A DNA stretch of 38,329 nucleotides from an uncultured Bacteroidales bacterium (GTDB lineage: Bacteria > Bacteroidota > Bacteroidia > Bacteroidales > UBA932), in NCBI GenBank assembly GCA_944323785.1, contig CALUTU010000018.1, positions 1 through 38,329 of the forward strand, written 5' to 3'. The notes under the pieces were generated by a model, which worked only from the letters and a program-made list of their open reading frames with translations, ran no database searches and was not told the DNA's origin. Position numbers and translations under genes: made by a program. Below are positions 26,062 to 34,717 of the stretch, in pieces (position 1 is the first letter of the stretch; every line of letters begins with the position of its first letter).

Positions 26062-27891
26062 TCAGTCCGACGACAGCATGTCTGGCGTGAATTCCGAAAT
26101 AGGAGAAGCGCCTTCGAGAGTAAACTTTATGCTTGTCCTGAAAAGCGGTCCGTTGTTGCCGTCCTCGTCTATCGCAAATCCGGCTACGGTACAGACACGT
26201 CCGAAGTTCCTGCTGAACACATATGACGGCTCACTCAGACCTGTCCCGTTCAACAATGACGAATACAGTACATCATCTCCGTATTCAGAATAATCAACTG
26301 AGTACACATAATACAGATATGTCGCAGATGGGTCGGATACCTCCGCCTTCACAGGCAGCACGGCCTTTCCCGCATACTGCTTGTACGACTCCTCTTCAGG
26401 ATATGCCGCTATAAGGTCATCTCCGTTGAAGTATTTGTCAAACTTGAGCGTGAAGGTCACATCAGAGGAGCCTGACTCCGGCGTAAAAAATGTCTTGCCA
26501 AGAGATGTAGTGGCCGTACCGGACTCACAGCCGAAAGTATACATGACATACTTTGTCTTTGTCATCAGTCCTGTAATAGTACCGCTCTTGTCTCCTCTGT
26601 AAACATTATTCTCCTCCACATCATAGTATTCTATCAGATTGCGGATTATATCCTCATCGCTCCAGTCCTCCCACATAGAGGCCTGAATATAGTACATCAC
26701 ATACGGATCATCATTGGTTGTACTTATTGAATAAGAGGCTCCGTCCGGTGTTATATCCGTAATCTCGACCTCGATAACATTGTCCGAGTACAATCCGTCC
26801 GTTCTGAACTCATCTGTAGCGACGTCGGATACAAACAGTCCCTCCTCATTGACTGCAACGACCAACACTGTGTAATCAGTCTCGGCACGCAGATTGTCCA
26901 GTACGACAGTGGCAGTGCCGACCTCCGTCAATGATATCACCGCCTTTTCCACGCTCATTCCTTCTGAAACGGCGGCGGCTATTCTTTCGTTGAACTTGTA
27001 ACTGTACCATTCTTCCAACGTTATGGCCTCGGATATCTCTTCCTTAGGATACGCGTCCACCACATACCTCTGTTCCTGAATAGACGGAGTTACACTCACT
27101 GCCACTGTATCAAGCCCTGGCTCACATGTAATCTCAAACGAGATATCCACTTTTTCCGGAGAGTCCATGACCACCTCCTCCTTGTACATTCCTGTCAGCA
27201 ATTCCCCTGACAGAGATATTCCGTAGGCATATACATAATAAGCGTATCCAGGCAGAAGACCGTCCTTGTAGAATGAATATTCCCCATATTTCACAAGCCA
27301 ATCAAGATATTCCTCAAGTGTCATGCCGCTTGAGCCGGCCATAAGGTTGAACAACTGTAAATCCTCCTCTATGTATGCCTCATCACTGCCAAACTGGTCG
27401 TACACCCTCTTATCCACCGACATGGAGATATAGGGCATCTCATCATCCGCCGGTATCACCGTCCATGACATGTCCGTCATCGAGACTTCATCTATTACAA
27501 GCATAAAACCCTCGTCTGGGACAACAGGCTGCAATCCGTCCTGCAGCACCGTAAAACTTTCTGACTCTTCTCCATATATCACCTCCACTACGGCATTTCT
27601 GGCATTCTCGTCTGTGTTGGCATCCACCGGGAATGAGATTATATCCTCTTTGGAAGTATCGAACGGACCCAACCACTCTGCAGCACACTCACACACCACC
27701 TTTACATCCGCAAGAGGATTTTCTATTTTATACGCGACAGTAAAACTGCCCCCTTCGGCCGGCACCGTCACTTCCGTACGTTCCAGATTCAAACTCGGAC
27801 TCGCCACCTGCTCCTCATCAGGTTTACAGGAATGCAAGGCAAGGGCAAAAGCCACGGCTGCCACCGCTGTCAAAAAGATAATTTTTTTCAT
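26062..27891 (-). CDS. Large surface lipoprotein with N-terminal BACON-type domain
   Basis: 609 aa. The signal peptide ends LHSC, with Cys22 as the lipidation site, followed by KPDEEQ, an acidic tether suggestive of surface export in Bacteroidetes. Residues about 33-118 look like a BACON domain (SLNLERTEVTVPAEGGSFTVAYKIENP, then AEWL, then FTVLQDG). The remainder contains several beta-rich, Tyr/Asp-rich units with fibronectin-like phrases such as LLPGYAYYVYAYGI, LRAETDYTVLVVAVNEEG and LMTKTKYVMYTFG. This implies two or three tandem Ig/Fn3-like domains. No enzyme motif is seen, so carbohydrate or protein binding at the surface is the likely role. It is monocistronic with its own promoter and terminator. 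Confidence 0.85.
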   Translation of the reverse strand: MKKIIFLTAVAAVAFALALHSCKPDEEQVASPSLNLERTEVTVPAEGGSFTVAYKIENPLADVKVVCECAAEWLGPFDTSKEDIISFPVDANTDENARNAVVEVIYGEESESFTVLQDGLQPVVPDEGFMLVIDEVSMTDMSWTVIPADDEMPYISMSVDKRVYDQFGSDEAYIEEDLQLFNLMAGSSGMTLEEYLDWLVKYGEYSFYKDGLLPGYAYYVYAYGISLSGELLTGMYKEEVVMDSPEKVDISFEITCEPGLDTVAVSVTPSIQEQRYVVDAYPKEEISEAITLEEWYSYKFNERIAAAVSEGMSVEKAVISLTEVGTATVVLDNLRAETDYTVLVVAVNEEGLFVSDVATDEFRTDGLYSDNVIEVEITDITPDGASYSISTTNDDPYVMYYIQASMWEDWSDEDIIRNLIEYYDVEENNVYRGDKSGTITGLMTKTKYVMYTFGCESGTATTSLGKTFFTPESGSSDVTFTLKFDKYFNGDDLIAAYPEEESYKQYAGKAVLPVKAEVSDPSATYLYYVYSVDYSEYGDDVLYSSLLNGTGLSEPSYVFSRNFGRVCTVAGFAIDEDGNNGPLFRTSIKFTLEGASPISEFTPDMLSSD

Positions 27892-27919
27892 ATATAAGGA
27901 CTTTTATTGGTTTACCTTT

Positions 27920-27951
27920 CAAAGGTATTTTATACTGGGGCAAAGTCCAAA
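27920..27951 (-). promoter_or_regulatory. Promoter of the 609-aa lipoprotein gene
   Basis: On the minus strand TTTG (27951-27948), a 20-bp gap, then TACCTTTG (27927-27920). The leader before the ATG at 27891 is about 20 nt. Confidence 0.68.
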
Positions 27952-28015
27952 TTTACAGCTTATACGATTGTATATTTTACAAAATAGAACAAGTAAATAC
28001 AAGATTCACAAGATA

Positions 28016-29653
28016 TTACCTTCTCCGTATTATTTCATCGCGATACCGGCCGGGAGGAAGCCCTGTCTCTTTGGAGAATGCTTTATAAAAAGCCGGGACA
28101 GAACTGTAACCGACCATATCACCCACTTCTCTCAGGTCTACGGCATTGCCCTTGGCCTCAATGATACCCACTGCCTCCCTTATACGGTAACGGTCAACAT
28201 AACTGCTGAAATTACCGCCAGAGAATGTATTTATCGCTTTCGACAGATATGTCCTGTTGGTACCCGCCGCCTGCGCCATACTCTCAAGAGTAAGGTCCTT
28301 TCTAAGATAAAGCCTGTCCTCCGACATCATGCGGTCAACCTTCTCCCACAAGCTCCTGTCCGCATCATCCACCCTCAGCCTCTGAGGAGTCCTCTGCATC
28401 CATGCCCGATACTGATCCACCAAAGTCCTGTTCACCCTGCGCTGCCGTCTGAAGAGAACAATGAAAGAGACAGAGATGACGGCTACGACTACAAGAACAG
28501 AGACAGCCACCACGATAAGCCTTCTGGTCCTCATCAGGTCCAGTTCCTTGAGTTGCATTTCCTTATCATGCACTATCTGCTGATAGGACATACGCAGGTC
28601 GTTCAGTTCCCACTCACGGCTTCCCGCCTGTCCTGCGATACTCAAACGGTAGTGTTCCAAGGCTCCTTTCCAGTCCCCGAGAGCATAATTGACATCGGCA
28701 AGATGCCGCAACAGCTCATTTCGCAATTCCAGATTGGCATACCTTTCAGATATGGACAGCCCCTTTCCGTACAGTTCCGCAGCCCTTGCATTCATTCCCC
28801 TGTCCTCACAGAAGCGGCCATAATGCAAGCATGCGAGAGACACCACGACCGGTTCGGTAACGGACTCTCTGCCAAGTGCCTCCAAATACAGACTGTCTGC
28901 CGCCGTACTGTCTCCGACAACCAAAGCGATATCCGCCTTCAGAAGATCTACGATACTATAATATGGTTCCAGTCCCCTGCTCCGTATAACGGAGTCAGCT
29001 GTTCTCAGATACGGCAGCGCGTCAATAGGCGATTTGGAGAGAGACAGCATCTCTGCCATGGTTATCGACACTACTCCTTGATAATATACCGAAAGCCGGT
29101 GCCTGTTGACAAGACCCCAGGCCTCCTCGGCATATTCCATCCCCCTGACATCAGACCTCATATAGTAAAAATTCACAATGTTGGTAAGGGCATATACCAT
29201 ATCAGAGACTTCCCCTAGTTCCTTATACACATCGTAACTTCTCAGAAGCATTGCCACCATCGTCGGGAAATCCCATTTCGACTTCATCTGATACATACCC
29301 TCCTGCGCATAGTACATACCTTCCAGGCGCGTACCTTCTATACTGGAAAGATTGCCTGACGCTATGCTCTGATAGTACAAAACCGAATCCAGGTTCTCCC
29401 GATACAGGTAGTATTGCGCATTGTACAGAGCCGCGCATACCATAGCCGCAGTATCATGCACATCCCCAAATACCAGAGGATATGTTATCCTGAACAAGGA
29501 ATCCCATTCACCGTTTATTGTGAGGGTGTTCAGTTGTCGCTCAAGCATATCCGGCCTGATACCGGACGCCTGTCTCCTGTCTACGACAGTGCCGCCACAC
29601 CCGCACAGTGCGACGGCACAAAATAATAACAGGACTGCTGCCTTATTCCTCAT
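28016..29653 (-). CDS. Membrane-anchored TPR-like/AraC-type transcriptional regulator
   Basis: 545 aa. The N-terminus has a lipoprotein-like signal (VALCGC, Cys19). Residues about 35-350 are helical, TPR-like repeats (for example LYNAQYYLYRENLDSVLYYQS, LRHLADVNYALGDWKGALEHYRLSI). A single transmembrane segment lies at about 379-401, followed by RRQRR. Residues about 445-540 form a double helix-turn-helix of the AraC type (LTLESMAQAAGTNRTYLSKAINTFSG, then FSSYVDRYRIREAV, then VGDMVGYSSVPAFYKAFSKETGLPPGRYR). The topology implies periplasmic sensing and cytoplasmic DNA binding, as in Bacteroidetes one-component regulators. It lies 18 bp after fumarase on the same strand, so it could be co-transcribed. 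Its targets are unknown. Confidence 0.88.
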   Translation of the reverse strand: MRNKAAVLLLFCAVALCGCGGTVVDRRQASGIRPDMLERQLNTLTINGEWDSLFRITYPLVFGDVHDTAAMVCAALYNAQYYLYRENLDSVLYYQSIASGNLSSIEGTRLEGMYYAQEGMYQMKSKWDFPTMVAMLLRSYDVYKELGEVSDMVYALTNIVNFYYMRSDVRGMEYAEEAWGLVNRHRLSVYYQGVVSITMAEMLSLSKSPIDALPYLRTADSVIRSRGLEPYYSIVDLLKADIALVVGDSTAADSLYLEALGRESVTEPVVVSLACLHYGRFCEDRGMNARAAELYGKGLSISERYANLELRNELLRHLADVNYALGDWKGALEHYRLSIAGQAGSREWELNDLRMSYQQIVHDKEMQLKELDLMRTRRLIVVAVSVLVVVAVISVSFIVLFRRQRRVNRTLVDQYRAWMQRTPQRLRVDDADRSLWEKVDRMMSEDRLYLRKDLTLESMAQAAGTNRTYLSKAINTFSGGNFSSYVDRYRIREAVGIIEAKGNAVDLREVGDMVGYSSVPAFYKAFSKETGLPPGRYRDEIIRRR

Positions 29654-29671
29654 AATGCCACAAAGGCACGG

Positions 29672-31312
29672 TTATTTGAGGGCCGTCTTGAAGAAGTCGT
29701 TGCCCTTGTCATCCACGAGGATGAAGGCGGGGAAGTCGACTACCTCGATCTTCCAGATAGCCTCCATTCCGAGCTCGGGATACTCGAGGAGCTCTACTTT
29801 CTTGATATTGTTCTGGGCCAGGATGGCTGCAGGACCGCCGATGCTGCCGAGGTAGAAGCCGCCGTGTTTCTTGCAGGCATCGGTCACCTGCTGGCTGCGG
29901 TTGCCTTTGGCGATCATTATCATGCTGCCGCCGTTCTCCTGGAATAGATCCACGTAGCTGTCCATACGGCCGGCCGTAGTGGGGCCGAAGCTGCCGGAAG
30001 GCATTCCCTCCGGAGTTTTCGCAGGACCGGCATAGTAGATCGGATGCTCCTTCATATACTGGGGCAGACCTTCGCCGCGCTCGATGCGCTCTTTCAGTTT
30101 TGCATGGGCGATGTCGCGGCCCACGATGATCGTACCGTCGAGCAGGAGGAAGGTCGATACCGGATACTTGGACAGATCGGCCAGAACTTCCTTCATTGGA
30201 CGGTTCAGGTTGATGCGCACACCGTTGGAATGCTTGGCGAAACCGTCGCGGAGGTTTTCGGGCACGAGACGGATAGGATTGTTGTCCAGAGTTTCGAGCC
30301 AGATACCGTCCTTATTGATCTTACCCTTGATGTTGCGGTCCGCGCTGCAGGATACTCCGAGGCCGACAGGGCAGGACGCACCGTGACGGGGCAGACGGAT
30401 AACGCGGATATCATGGGCGAAGTACTTGCCGCCGAACTGGGCTCCGAGCCCGATGTTGCAGGCAGCCTTGAAGAGCTTCTGCTCCAGCTCGATGTCGCGG
30501 AATGCGCGGCCGAGCTCGTCACCGGTGGTAGGCAGGTTGTCGTAGTATTTGGCGGAGGCGAGCTTTACGGTCTTGAGGTTGGTCTCGGCCGATGAGCCTC
30601 CTATGACGAATGCGATATGGTAGGGAGGGCAGGCCGCAGTACCGAGGGTCTTCATCTTCTCGATCAGGAAACTCTCGAGTTTCTCGGGATTGAGCAGGGC
30701 CTTGGTCTCCTGGAAGAGGAAGGTCTTATTGGCCGATCCGCCGCCCTTGGCTATGAACAGGAACTTGTACTCTCCGCCCTCGGTGGCGTAGATGTCCACC
30801 TGTGCAGGGAGGTTGTTGCCGGAGTTCTTCTCCTTGTACATGTCCAGGGGAATGGTCTGGGAATAACGGAGATTGTCAGTGGTATAGGTATCGTAGACTC
30901 CGTGCTGGAGAGCCTCCTCGTCGCTGATGCGGGAGCCGTCGGCTGTCTTGTCCACCCACACCTTGCGGCCCTTCTTGGCCACCACGATAGCGGTGCCGGT
31001 ATCCTGGCAGAAAGGCAGTTTCTGATTCTTGGCCACGTCGGCATTGAGCAGCATGGTCAGGGCAACCGACTTGTCATTGGTGCTTGCCTCGGGATCGTTG
31101 AGAATCTTGGCAACCATCTCGTTGTGCTCGGGACGGAGCATGAAGGCCACATCGTGAAATGCCTGACGGGCAATCAGCCTGAGTCCCTCGGGATCGACTT
31201 TCAGAATCTCCTCGCCCTCAAACTGGGCGGTGGACACATAGTCCTTGGTGACAAGATGATACTTGGTATTATCCTCACCCATCTGGAAAAGTTCCTGGTA
31301 TTTGAATTCCAT
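29672..31312 (-). CDS. fum: Fumarate hydratase, class I (4Fe-4S)
   Basis: 546 aa from the ATG at 31312. It interconverts fumarate and malate, part of the reductive branch to succinate in anaerobic Bacteroidetes. This is the single-chain class I form. The N-terminal catalytic part has [23 protein letters not shown] and [42 protein letters not shown], containing candidate Cys ligands of the iron-sulfur cluster. The C-terminal part has [29 protein letters not shown] and [12 protein letters not shown] longer frame to 31345 is unlikely because the -7 promoter element lies at 31343-31350. Confidence 0.94.
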   Translation of the reverse strand: MEFKYQELFQMGEDNTKYHLVTKDYVSTAQFEGEEILKVDPEGLRLIARQAFHDVAFMLRPEHNEMVAKILNDPEASTNDKSVALTMLLNADVAKNQKLPFCQDTGTAIVVAKKGRKVWVDKTADGSRISDEEALQHGVYDTYTTDNLRYSQTIPLDMYKEKNSGNNLPAQVDIYATEGGEYKFLFIAKGGGSANKTFLFQETKALLNPEKLESFLIEKMKTLGTAACPPYHIAFVIGGSSAETNLKTVKLASAKYYDNLPTTGDELGRAFRDIELEQKLFKAACNIGLGAQFGGKYFAHDIRVIRLPRHGASCPVGLGVSCSADRNIKGKINKDGIWLETLDNNPIRLVPENLRDGFAKHSNGVRINLNRPMKEVLADLSKYPVSTFLLLDGTIIVGRDIAHAKLKERIERGEGLPQYMKEHPIYYAGPAKTPEGMPSGSFGPTTAGRMDSYVDLFQENGGSMIMIAKGNRSQQVTDACKKHGGFYLGSIGGPAAILAQNNIKKVELLEYPELGMEAIWKIEVVDFPAFILVDDKGNDFFKTALK

Positions 31313-31327
31313 ATCTGTTGTTATTTG

Positions 31328-31359
31328 TTTGTTTCGTGATGGCAAAGATAGTAATTTTG
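31328..31359 (+). promoter_or_regulatory. Promoter of the sugar O-acetyltransferase gene
   Basis: TTTG at 31328-31331 (also 31324-31327), a 20-bp gap, then TAATTTTG at 31352-31359. It interleaves with the fumarase -7 element, so both cannot easily be occupied together. Confidence 0.6.
31343..31350 (-). promoter_or_regulatory. -7 element of the fumarase gene
   Basis: The minus strand reads TATCTTTG, an exact TAnnTTTG. Transcription should start near 31336, 24 nt before the ATG at 31312. No clear TTTG is found at 19-20 bp. It lies inside the spacer of the opposing promoter. Confidence 0.62.
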
Positions 31360-31392
31360 TACAAGCTATTAACCGACAATGAATACGAAATT

Positions 31393-31947
31393 ATGACTGA
31401 GAAGGAGAAAATGCTCGGCGGCGAATGGTACGATGCCGCATCCGACTCCGAACTGCTTTCCGAACTGTATGCCTGCCGGGACAGGATATACGAACTTAAC
31501 CGCCTGCATCCTCGGGAGACAGCCACCAGGGACATCCTGCTCAGGTCCATCATCGGACACATGGGACGCGGGGTCACCATCCTCTCCCCCTTCTTCTGCG
31601 ACTACGGCACCCATATATCCATAGGCGATGACACCTACATCAACTTCAACCTGACCGTTCTCGACGAGGCCCCTGTCACAATCGGCAGCCACGTCTTCAT
31701 CGGCCCGGGCTGCAGCCTGCTCACCGCCGTCCATCCCCTCGACGCTCAGGAGCGCAACAAGGGTACCGAGAAAGCCCTGCCCGTCACCATAGGGGACAAT
31801 GTCTGGCTCGGGGGCAATGTAACCGTCCTTCCCGGAGTAACCATCGGCGAAGGAGCCGTAGTAGGCGCAGGAAGTGTCGTCACCCGCGACGTTCCGCCAC
31901 GCACCGTAGTGGCCGGTAACCCGGCCCGCATCATACGCTGGCTGTAA
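31393..31947 (+). CDS. Sugar O-acetyltransferase (maltose/galactoside acetyltransferase family)
   Basis: 184 aa from the ATG at 31393, which begins the family's typical N-terminus (MTEKEKMLGGEWYDAASDSELLSE), matching the Mac domain. Left-handed beta-helix hexapeptide repeats follow (GRGVTILSPFFCDYGTHISIGDDTYINFNLTVLDEAPVTIG). The catalytic His segment is LLTAVHPLDAQER, and the C-terminal GDNVWLGGNVTVLPGVTIGEG and GNPARIIRWL are standard. Acetyl-CoA-dependent O-acetylation of a sugar is expected; the acceptor is unknown. A longer frame starting upstream would begin in the promoter and is rejected. Confidence 0.9.
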   Translation: MTEKEKMLGGEWYDAASDSELLSELYACRDRIYELNRLHPRETATRDILLRSIIGHMGRGVTILSPFFCDYGTHISIGDDTYINFNLTVLDEAPVTIGSHVFIGPGCSLLTAVHPLDAQERNKGTEKALPVTIGDNVWLGGNVTVLPGVTIGEGAVVGAGSVVTRDVPPRTVVAGNPARIIRWL

Positions 31948-31956
31948 TCAGCCGTT

Positions 31957-31990
31957 TTTAAACGATTATAAACGTTTATAGCCGTTTAAA
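31957..31990. promoter_or_regulatory. Nested palindromes between the acetyltransferase and ORF6N genes
   Basis: A perfect 14-bp palindrome TATAAACGTTTATA (31967-31980) is flanked symmetrically by TTTAAACG (31957-31964) and CGTTTAAA (31983-31990). No T run follows, so an operator is more likely than a terminator. Confidence 0.45.
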
Positions 31991-32044
31991 GTGCGGATTA
32001 TCTGGAATGCTTTGGCTTTCTTTGCATCAAATACAAATGCTTTA

Positions 32045-32376
32045 ATGGATATGGAAAACATTGTAAATTTCAAGGATGTTGAGAAAGCCCTGCTTGAAAT
32101 ACGGGGCCAAAGGGTCATTCTCGACAGTGACGTCGCAAGACTTTACGGAGTCGAGACCAAACGTGTAAACGAGGCAGTAAAGAATAATCCGGATAAATTC
32201 CCTGACGGATATATTATCACTTTGAACAACGGAGAATGGGAGACATCATCTTTAAGGTCGAAAATTTCGACCTTAAAGACAGCCGGACGTGGCGAGCACA
32301 CAAATATCCACCAAAAGCCTTCACAGAAAAGGGACTTTACATGCTTGCCACCATTCTGAAAAGTCCTAAAGCCACA
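32045..32376 (+). pseudogene. ORF6N-domain DNA-binding protein, frameshifted and truncated
   Basis: From the ATG at 32045 the frame reads MDMENIVNFKDVEKALLEIR, ILDSDVARLYGVETKRVNEAVKNNPDKFPDGYI. This is the ORF6N domain found in phage and mobile-element antirepressor-like proteins and common in Bacteroidetes genomes. At about 32302 the frame breaks: the next frame continues with KYPPKAFTEKGLYMLATILKSPKATQTT, exactly the expected family sequence. Loss of one A from an A run explains the shift. The rest of the gene is missing or scrambled after about 32376. Inside the coding part is a 15-bp-arm palindrome. Confidence 0.72.
32249..32279. repeat. Perfect inverted repeat with 15-bp arms inside the ORF6N gene
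   Basis: The arm TCTTTAAGGTCGAAA (32249-32263) and its exact complement (32265-32279) are separated by one base. It encodes the LRSKISTLK part of the protein, so the palindrome is superimposed on coding sequence. Confidence 0.7.
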
Positions 32377-32573
32377 CAGACGACCGAATGACAGGAAGAA
32401 TACAGCGATAATCGTGGAGACTTACTTCCCATGCCTGTATGTATTGGGCGACATTCCACAGTTGCGCTTGCCGACGAAGCCAGGACAAGCGTAAAGGAAG
32501 AAGTCCGGAGCGGCTTCCTCGACTGGCTGCATCAGTTCACGGTTTCATCTACAAGGTGACCGCGTTCCCGGGC
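32377..32573 (+). other. Scrambled segment between ORF6N remnant and next gene
   Basis: Protein-like pieces appear in different frames: TAIIVET (about 32402-32422), which fits ORF6N proteins, and ADEARTSVKEEVRSGFLDWL (about 32470-32529). Neither continues in frame into its neighbour. The segment seems to be gene debris. Confidence 0.35.
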
Positions 32574-33272
32574 ATGAAGTACGAGAAACTGTTCCGCCTG
32601 CCCAAGGGTACCCTCAATGTGGAAATGCGTGAGCACAGCGTCATGGTTACCTGCTCAGAGCATTACCAGGTGAAATGCTTCGACGACCACTCATGGCACC
32701 TGATGGTGGACATGGGTGACGGAACTTACAAAGCCGACCTATATCACAAGCCGGAGGGATTCCCGCTGTGGTACGGCAGGGAGAAACCATCGCTGCTCAC
32801 CCAGCACTCAGTGACTTACGGCTACAACTGGGCCGGAATGGCAAACGGCACGATATGGCTCGACGGACGGCAGGTCAAGGTGGAGGGCTTCGGCATCCGG
32901 GAGAGATATGTGGCCGTAGACTCATCGGCGGCGGAGCTCGGAGGCTGGGCGTTCATGCGCAGCCTCGACGGATTCATCCCTTCCAAGTACGAAATCCGTA
33001 TCGAAGTAGAGGGATATCTCTACCGCATCCTCGCCGAAGTCAGCAACGCCACCACATGGGGAGTGACGTTCAAGGTGCCGGACAATCCGGTGGCCACCCT
33101 CACATTCGCGAAAGCCGAGGGCACCTTCACCGCCAAGGACGGGACCGTACGCCGTCTGACCGGAGGACGCGGAGCATTGTCCATCCGCCAGTGGCACGCC
33201 TACCCCAACATTCTTCCGCGCGAGCTCTATTCCGACGAACAGCTCACAGGGGAGAAATTCGCCACACTCTGA
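32574..33272 (+). CDS. Possible lipocalin-like (AttH/CrtC-type) protein, probably 5'-truncated
   Basis: 232 aa from the ATG at 32574, although the frame is open from 32439. Features are KADLYHKPEGFPLWYGREKPSLLTQHSVTYGYNWAGMANGTIWLDGRQVKVEGFGIRERYVAVD, followed by GGWAFMRSLDGF and mostly beta-strand sequence. The alternation of a G-x-W strand with a V-x-G-x-G-x-R-E loop recalls AttH/CrtC-like lipocalin domains, but this is weak. No signal peptide. Upstream debris containing VRSGFLDWLHQF in another frame suggests the gene once began earlier and has been shifted or cut. It converges on a lipoprotein gene 29 bp away. Function unknown. Confidence 0.5.
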   Translation: MKYEKLFRLPKGTLNVEMREHSVMVTCSEHYQVKCFDDHSWHLMVDMGDGTYKADLYHKPEGFPLWYGREKPSLLTQHSVTYGYNWAGMANGTIWLDGRQVKVEGFGIRERYVAVDSSAAELGGWAFMRSLDGFIPSKYEIRIEVEGYLYRILAEVSNATTWGVTFKVPDNPVATLTFAKAEGTFTAKDGTVRRLTGGRGALSIRQWHAYPNILPRELYSDEQLTGEKFATL

Positions 33273-33301
33273 GAAGCGGAGAACACATCAATCTGTCTTA
33301 C

Positions 33302-34567
33302 TCAAGGCATACCCAGTACGACAAGTTCGCCTGTATAACGGCATTTTATACTGTAGCCGTCCTTTGTGACAAAATCACATACAATACTGTAGTCTCCGAC
33401 ACTGCCTGATATCTGTACCGAACCTTCACTCACCAAACCTATTGCAGACGACCCGTCCGCACCAATGCTCTGCGCATAGGTTCCCATCAGCATCCCACCT
33501 GACGAAATCCCCGGATACAGCGTGAAATCAGCATAGTCGTCGGAGACATTGTATTCACCATTGACAATATTTCCATCATTACTTACAGGCATGTACAAAT
33601 CCAGAAAAACGAGCGTTCCCGGAGGTACTGCTTCTCCGTTCTCATCTGTCTCCATATCTGTAAGAGCAAGATTCAAATACATGGTACTGCCAAAAGTTGT
33701 AAGATACAAACCGGAAGCATACCGTGCGTCAAGATCTATATCATGATCTATCGACGGGACATCCCCTCCAGAATAATCCTCTACAACAGGAATTCCTGAC
33801 CATGTGACACGATGAGTGTCCCCGTCAGTATCTGTCAACACAGCCTCAAGAGACAACACATCACCATCCGCTTTCACAACCAACTCTCCTTCCGAGAAAT
33901 ACAGTTCAGTACCGTAATCTTCCTCCCTATAAGGAAGATAAGCACACGACATTTCAGATGAAAATGTCATGGACGCTGTAGAGCCAGCCTCCCCCAGCAC
34001 GTACGTACCTTCAGCCGGCACTAACTTACCCTCCTCCGGCTCAGAACAGTACATATCAAAAACGTAATAGTTGCCACCGTCAGCAAACGAGCCGTCATCA
34101 TGCACATCAGTGTCAGATAAAATGACATAAAAGTTATAAGACTCGCCATACATGTCTCCATAATAAGTACCAAAGAAATAATCGGCAGCCATCTCATAGC
34201 CGGCATATCCGGCAGCTGCCTGGCAGACCGGCACATCGAAACCCATATAGTCCCCATAGGTGACTCTGACAAGTCCCTCGCGGCTTGAGACCTCGGTATT
34301 CCCGCCTACATCAAAGCCTATCCTGCCATCCTCATAAACAAAATCAGTAATCCAGTTCTGCGCAGATGAGGCCACTACGCTCACTCCTTCGACCGGATTG
34401 GAAAGAACATACTCTATCACATAGTGTCCGCCGTCCGGTTCCGCAATAACGGAATCCGTCACCATATCAAGACGAGGCTCCACAACCACTTCATCTTCCT
34501 GTCTGCAAGACAAGACAGCAAGAAGAGCCAGAGAAGCAAGAATGCAATTGATAAATAGATTTTTCAT
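33302..34567 (-). CDS. BACON-type surface lipoprotein
   Basis: 421 aa from the ATG at 34567 (another ATG four codons upstream is possible). The signal peptide MKNLFINCILASLALLAVLSC places the lipidated Cys at 21, followed by RQEDEVVVEP, an acidic export-type tether. Residues about 30-118 resemble a BACON domain (VTDSVIAEPDGGHYVIEYVLSNPV, then SAQNWI, then VRVTYGDYMGFDVPVCQAA). The rest is Asp/Gly/Tyr-rich beta sequence with two similar halves (YVILSDTD and LNLALTDMETDENG), suggesting two related domains. No catalytic motif. It resembles the 609-aa lipoprotein in layout but is not a close copy. Confidence 0.82.
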   Translation of the reverse strand: MKNLFINCILASLALLAVLSCRQEDEVVVEPRLDMVTDSVIAEPDGGHYVIEYVLSNPVEGVSVVASSAQNWITDFVYEDGRIGFDVGGNTEVSSREGLVRVTYGDYMGFDVPVCQAAAGYAGYEMAADYFFGTYYGDMYGESYNFYVILSDTDVHDDGSFADGGNYYVFDMYCSEPEEGKLVPAEGTYVLGEAGSTASMTFSSEMSCAYLPYREEDYGTELYFSEGELVVKADGDVLSLEAVLTDTDGDTHRVTWSGIPVVEDYSGGDVPSIDHDIDLDARYASGLYLTTFGSTMYLNLALTDMETDENGEAVPPGTLVFLDLYMPVSNDGNIVNGEYNVSDDYADFTLYPGISSGGMLMGTYAQSIGADGSSAIGLVSEGSVQISGSVGDYSIVCDFVTKDGYSIKCRYTGELVVLGMP

Positions 34568-34596
34568 AATCCTGTACATTTATTGGTTATCAAATG

Positions 34597-34604
34597 CAAA
34601 TTTA
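34597..34604 (-). promoter_or_regulatory. -7 element of the 421-aa lipoprotein gene
   Basis: The minus strand reads TAAATTTG, an exact TAnnTTTG, about 30 nt before the ATG at 34567. No good -33 TTTG is seen. Confidence 0.5.
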
Positions 34605-34717
34605 CCTGCATATTGCGAGAAAAAGATTAAACTATCTTAATTCAGCATTTTCCAGACGGTTCCGTCCAGTGACACCAAGACGTCCATTGAACTGAACTTC
34701 ACCGTCCTTAAAAGCGA
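34605..34717. other. Spacer downstream of the permease
   Basis: Minus-strand sequence just beyond the permease stop can be read as LIAFKDGEVQFNGRLGVTG and onward to a TAA near 34632, which looks protein-like. It has no start of its own, and I do not recognise it; it may be a gene remnant or chance. Confidence 0.2.

Noticed and set aside
27470-29218. 582-codon plus-strand frame across the lipoprotein and AraC-like genes
   Set aside because: It spans two convincing minus-strand genes and their intergenic promoter, with no domain signal.
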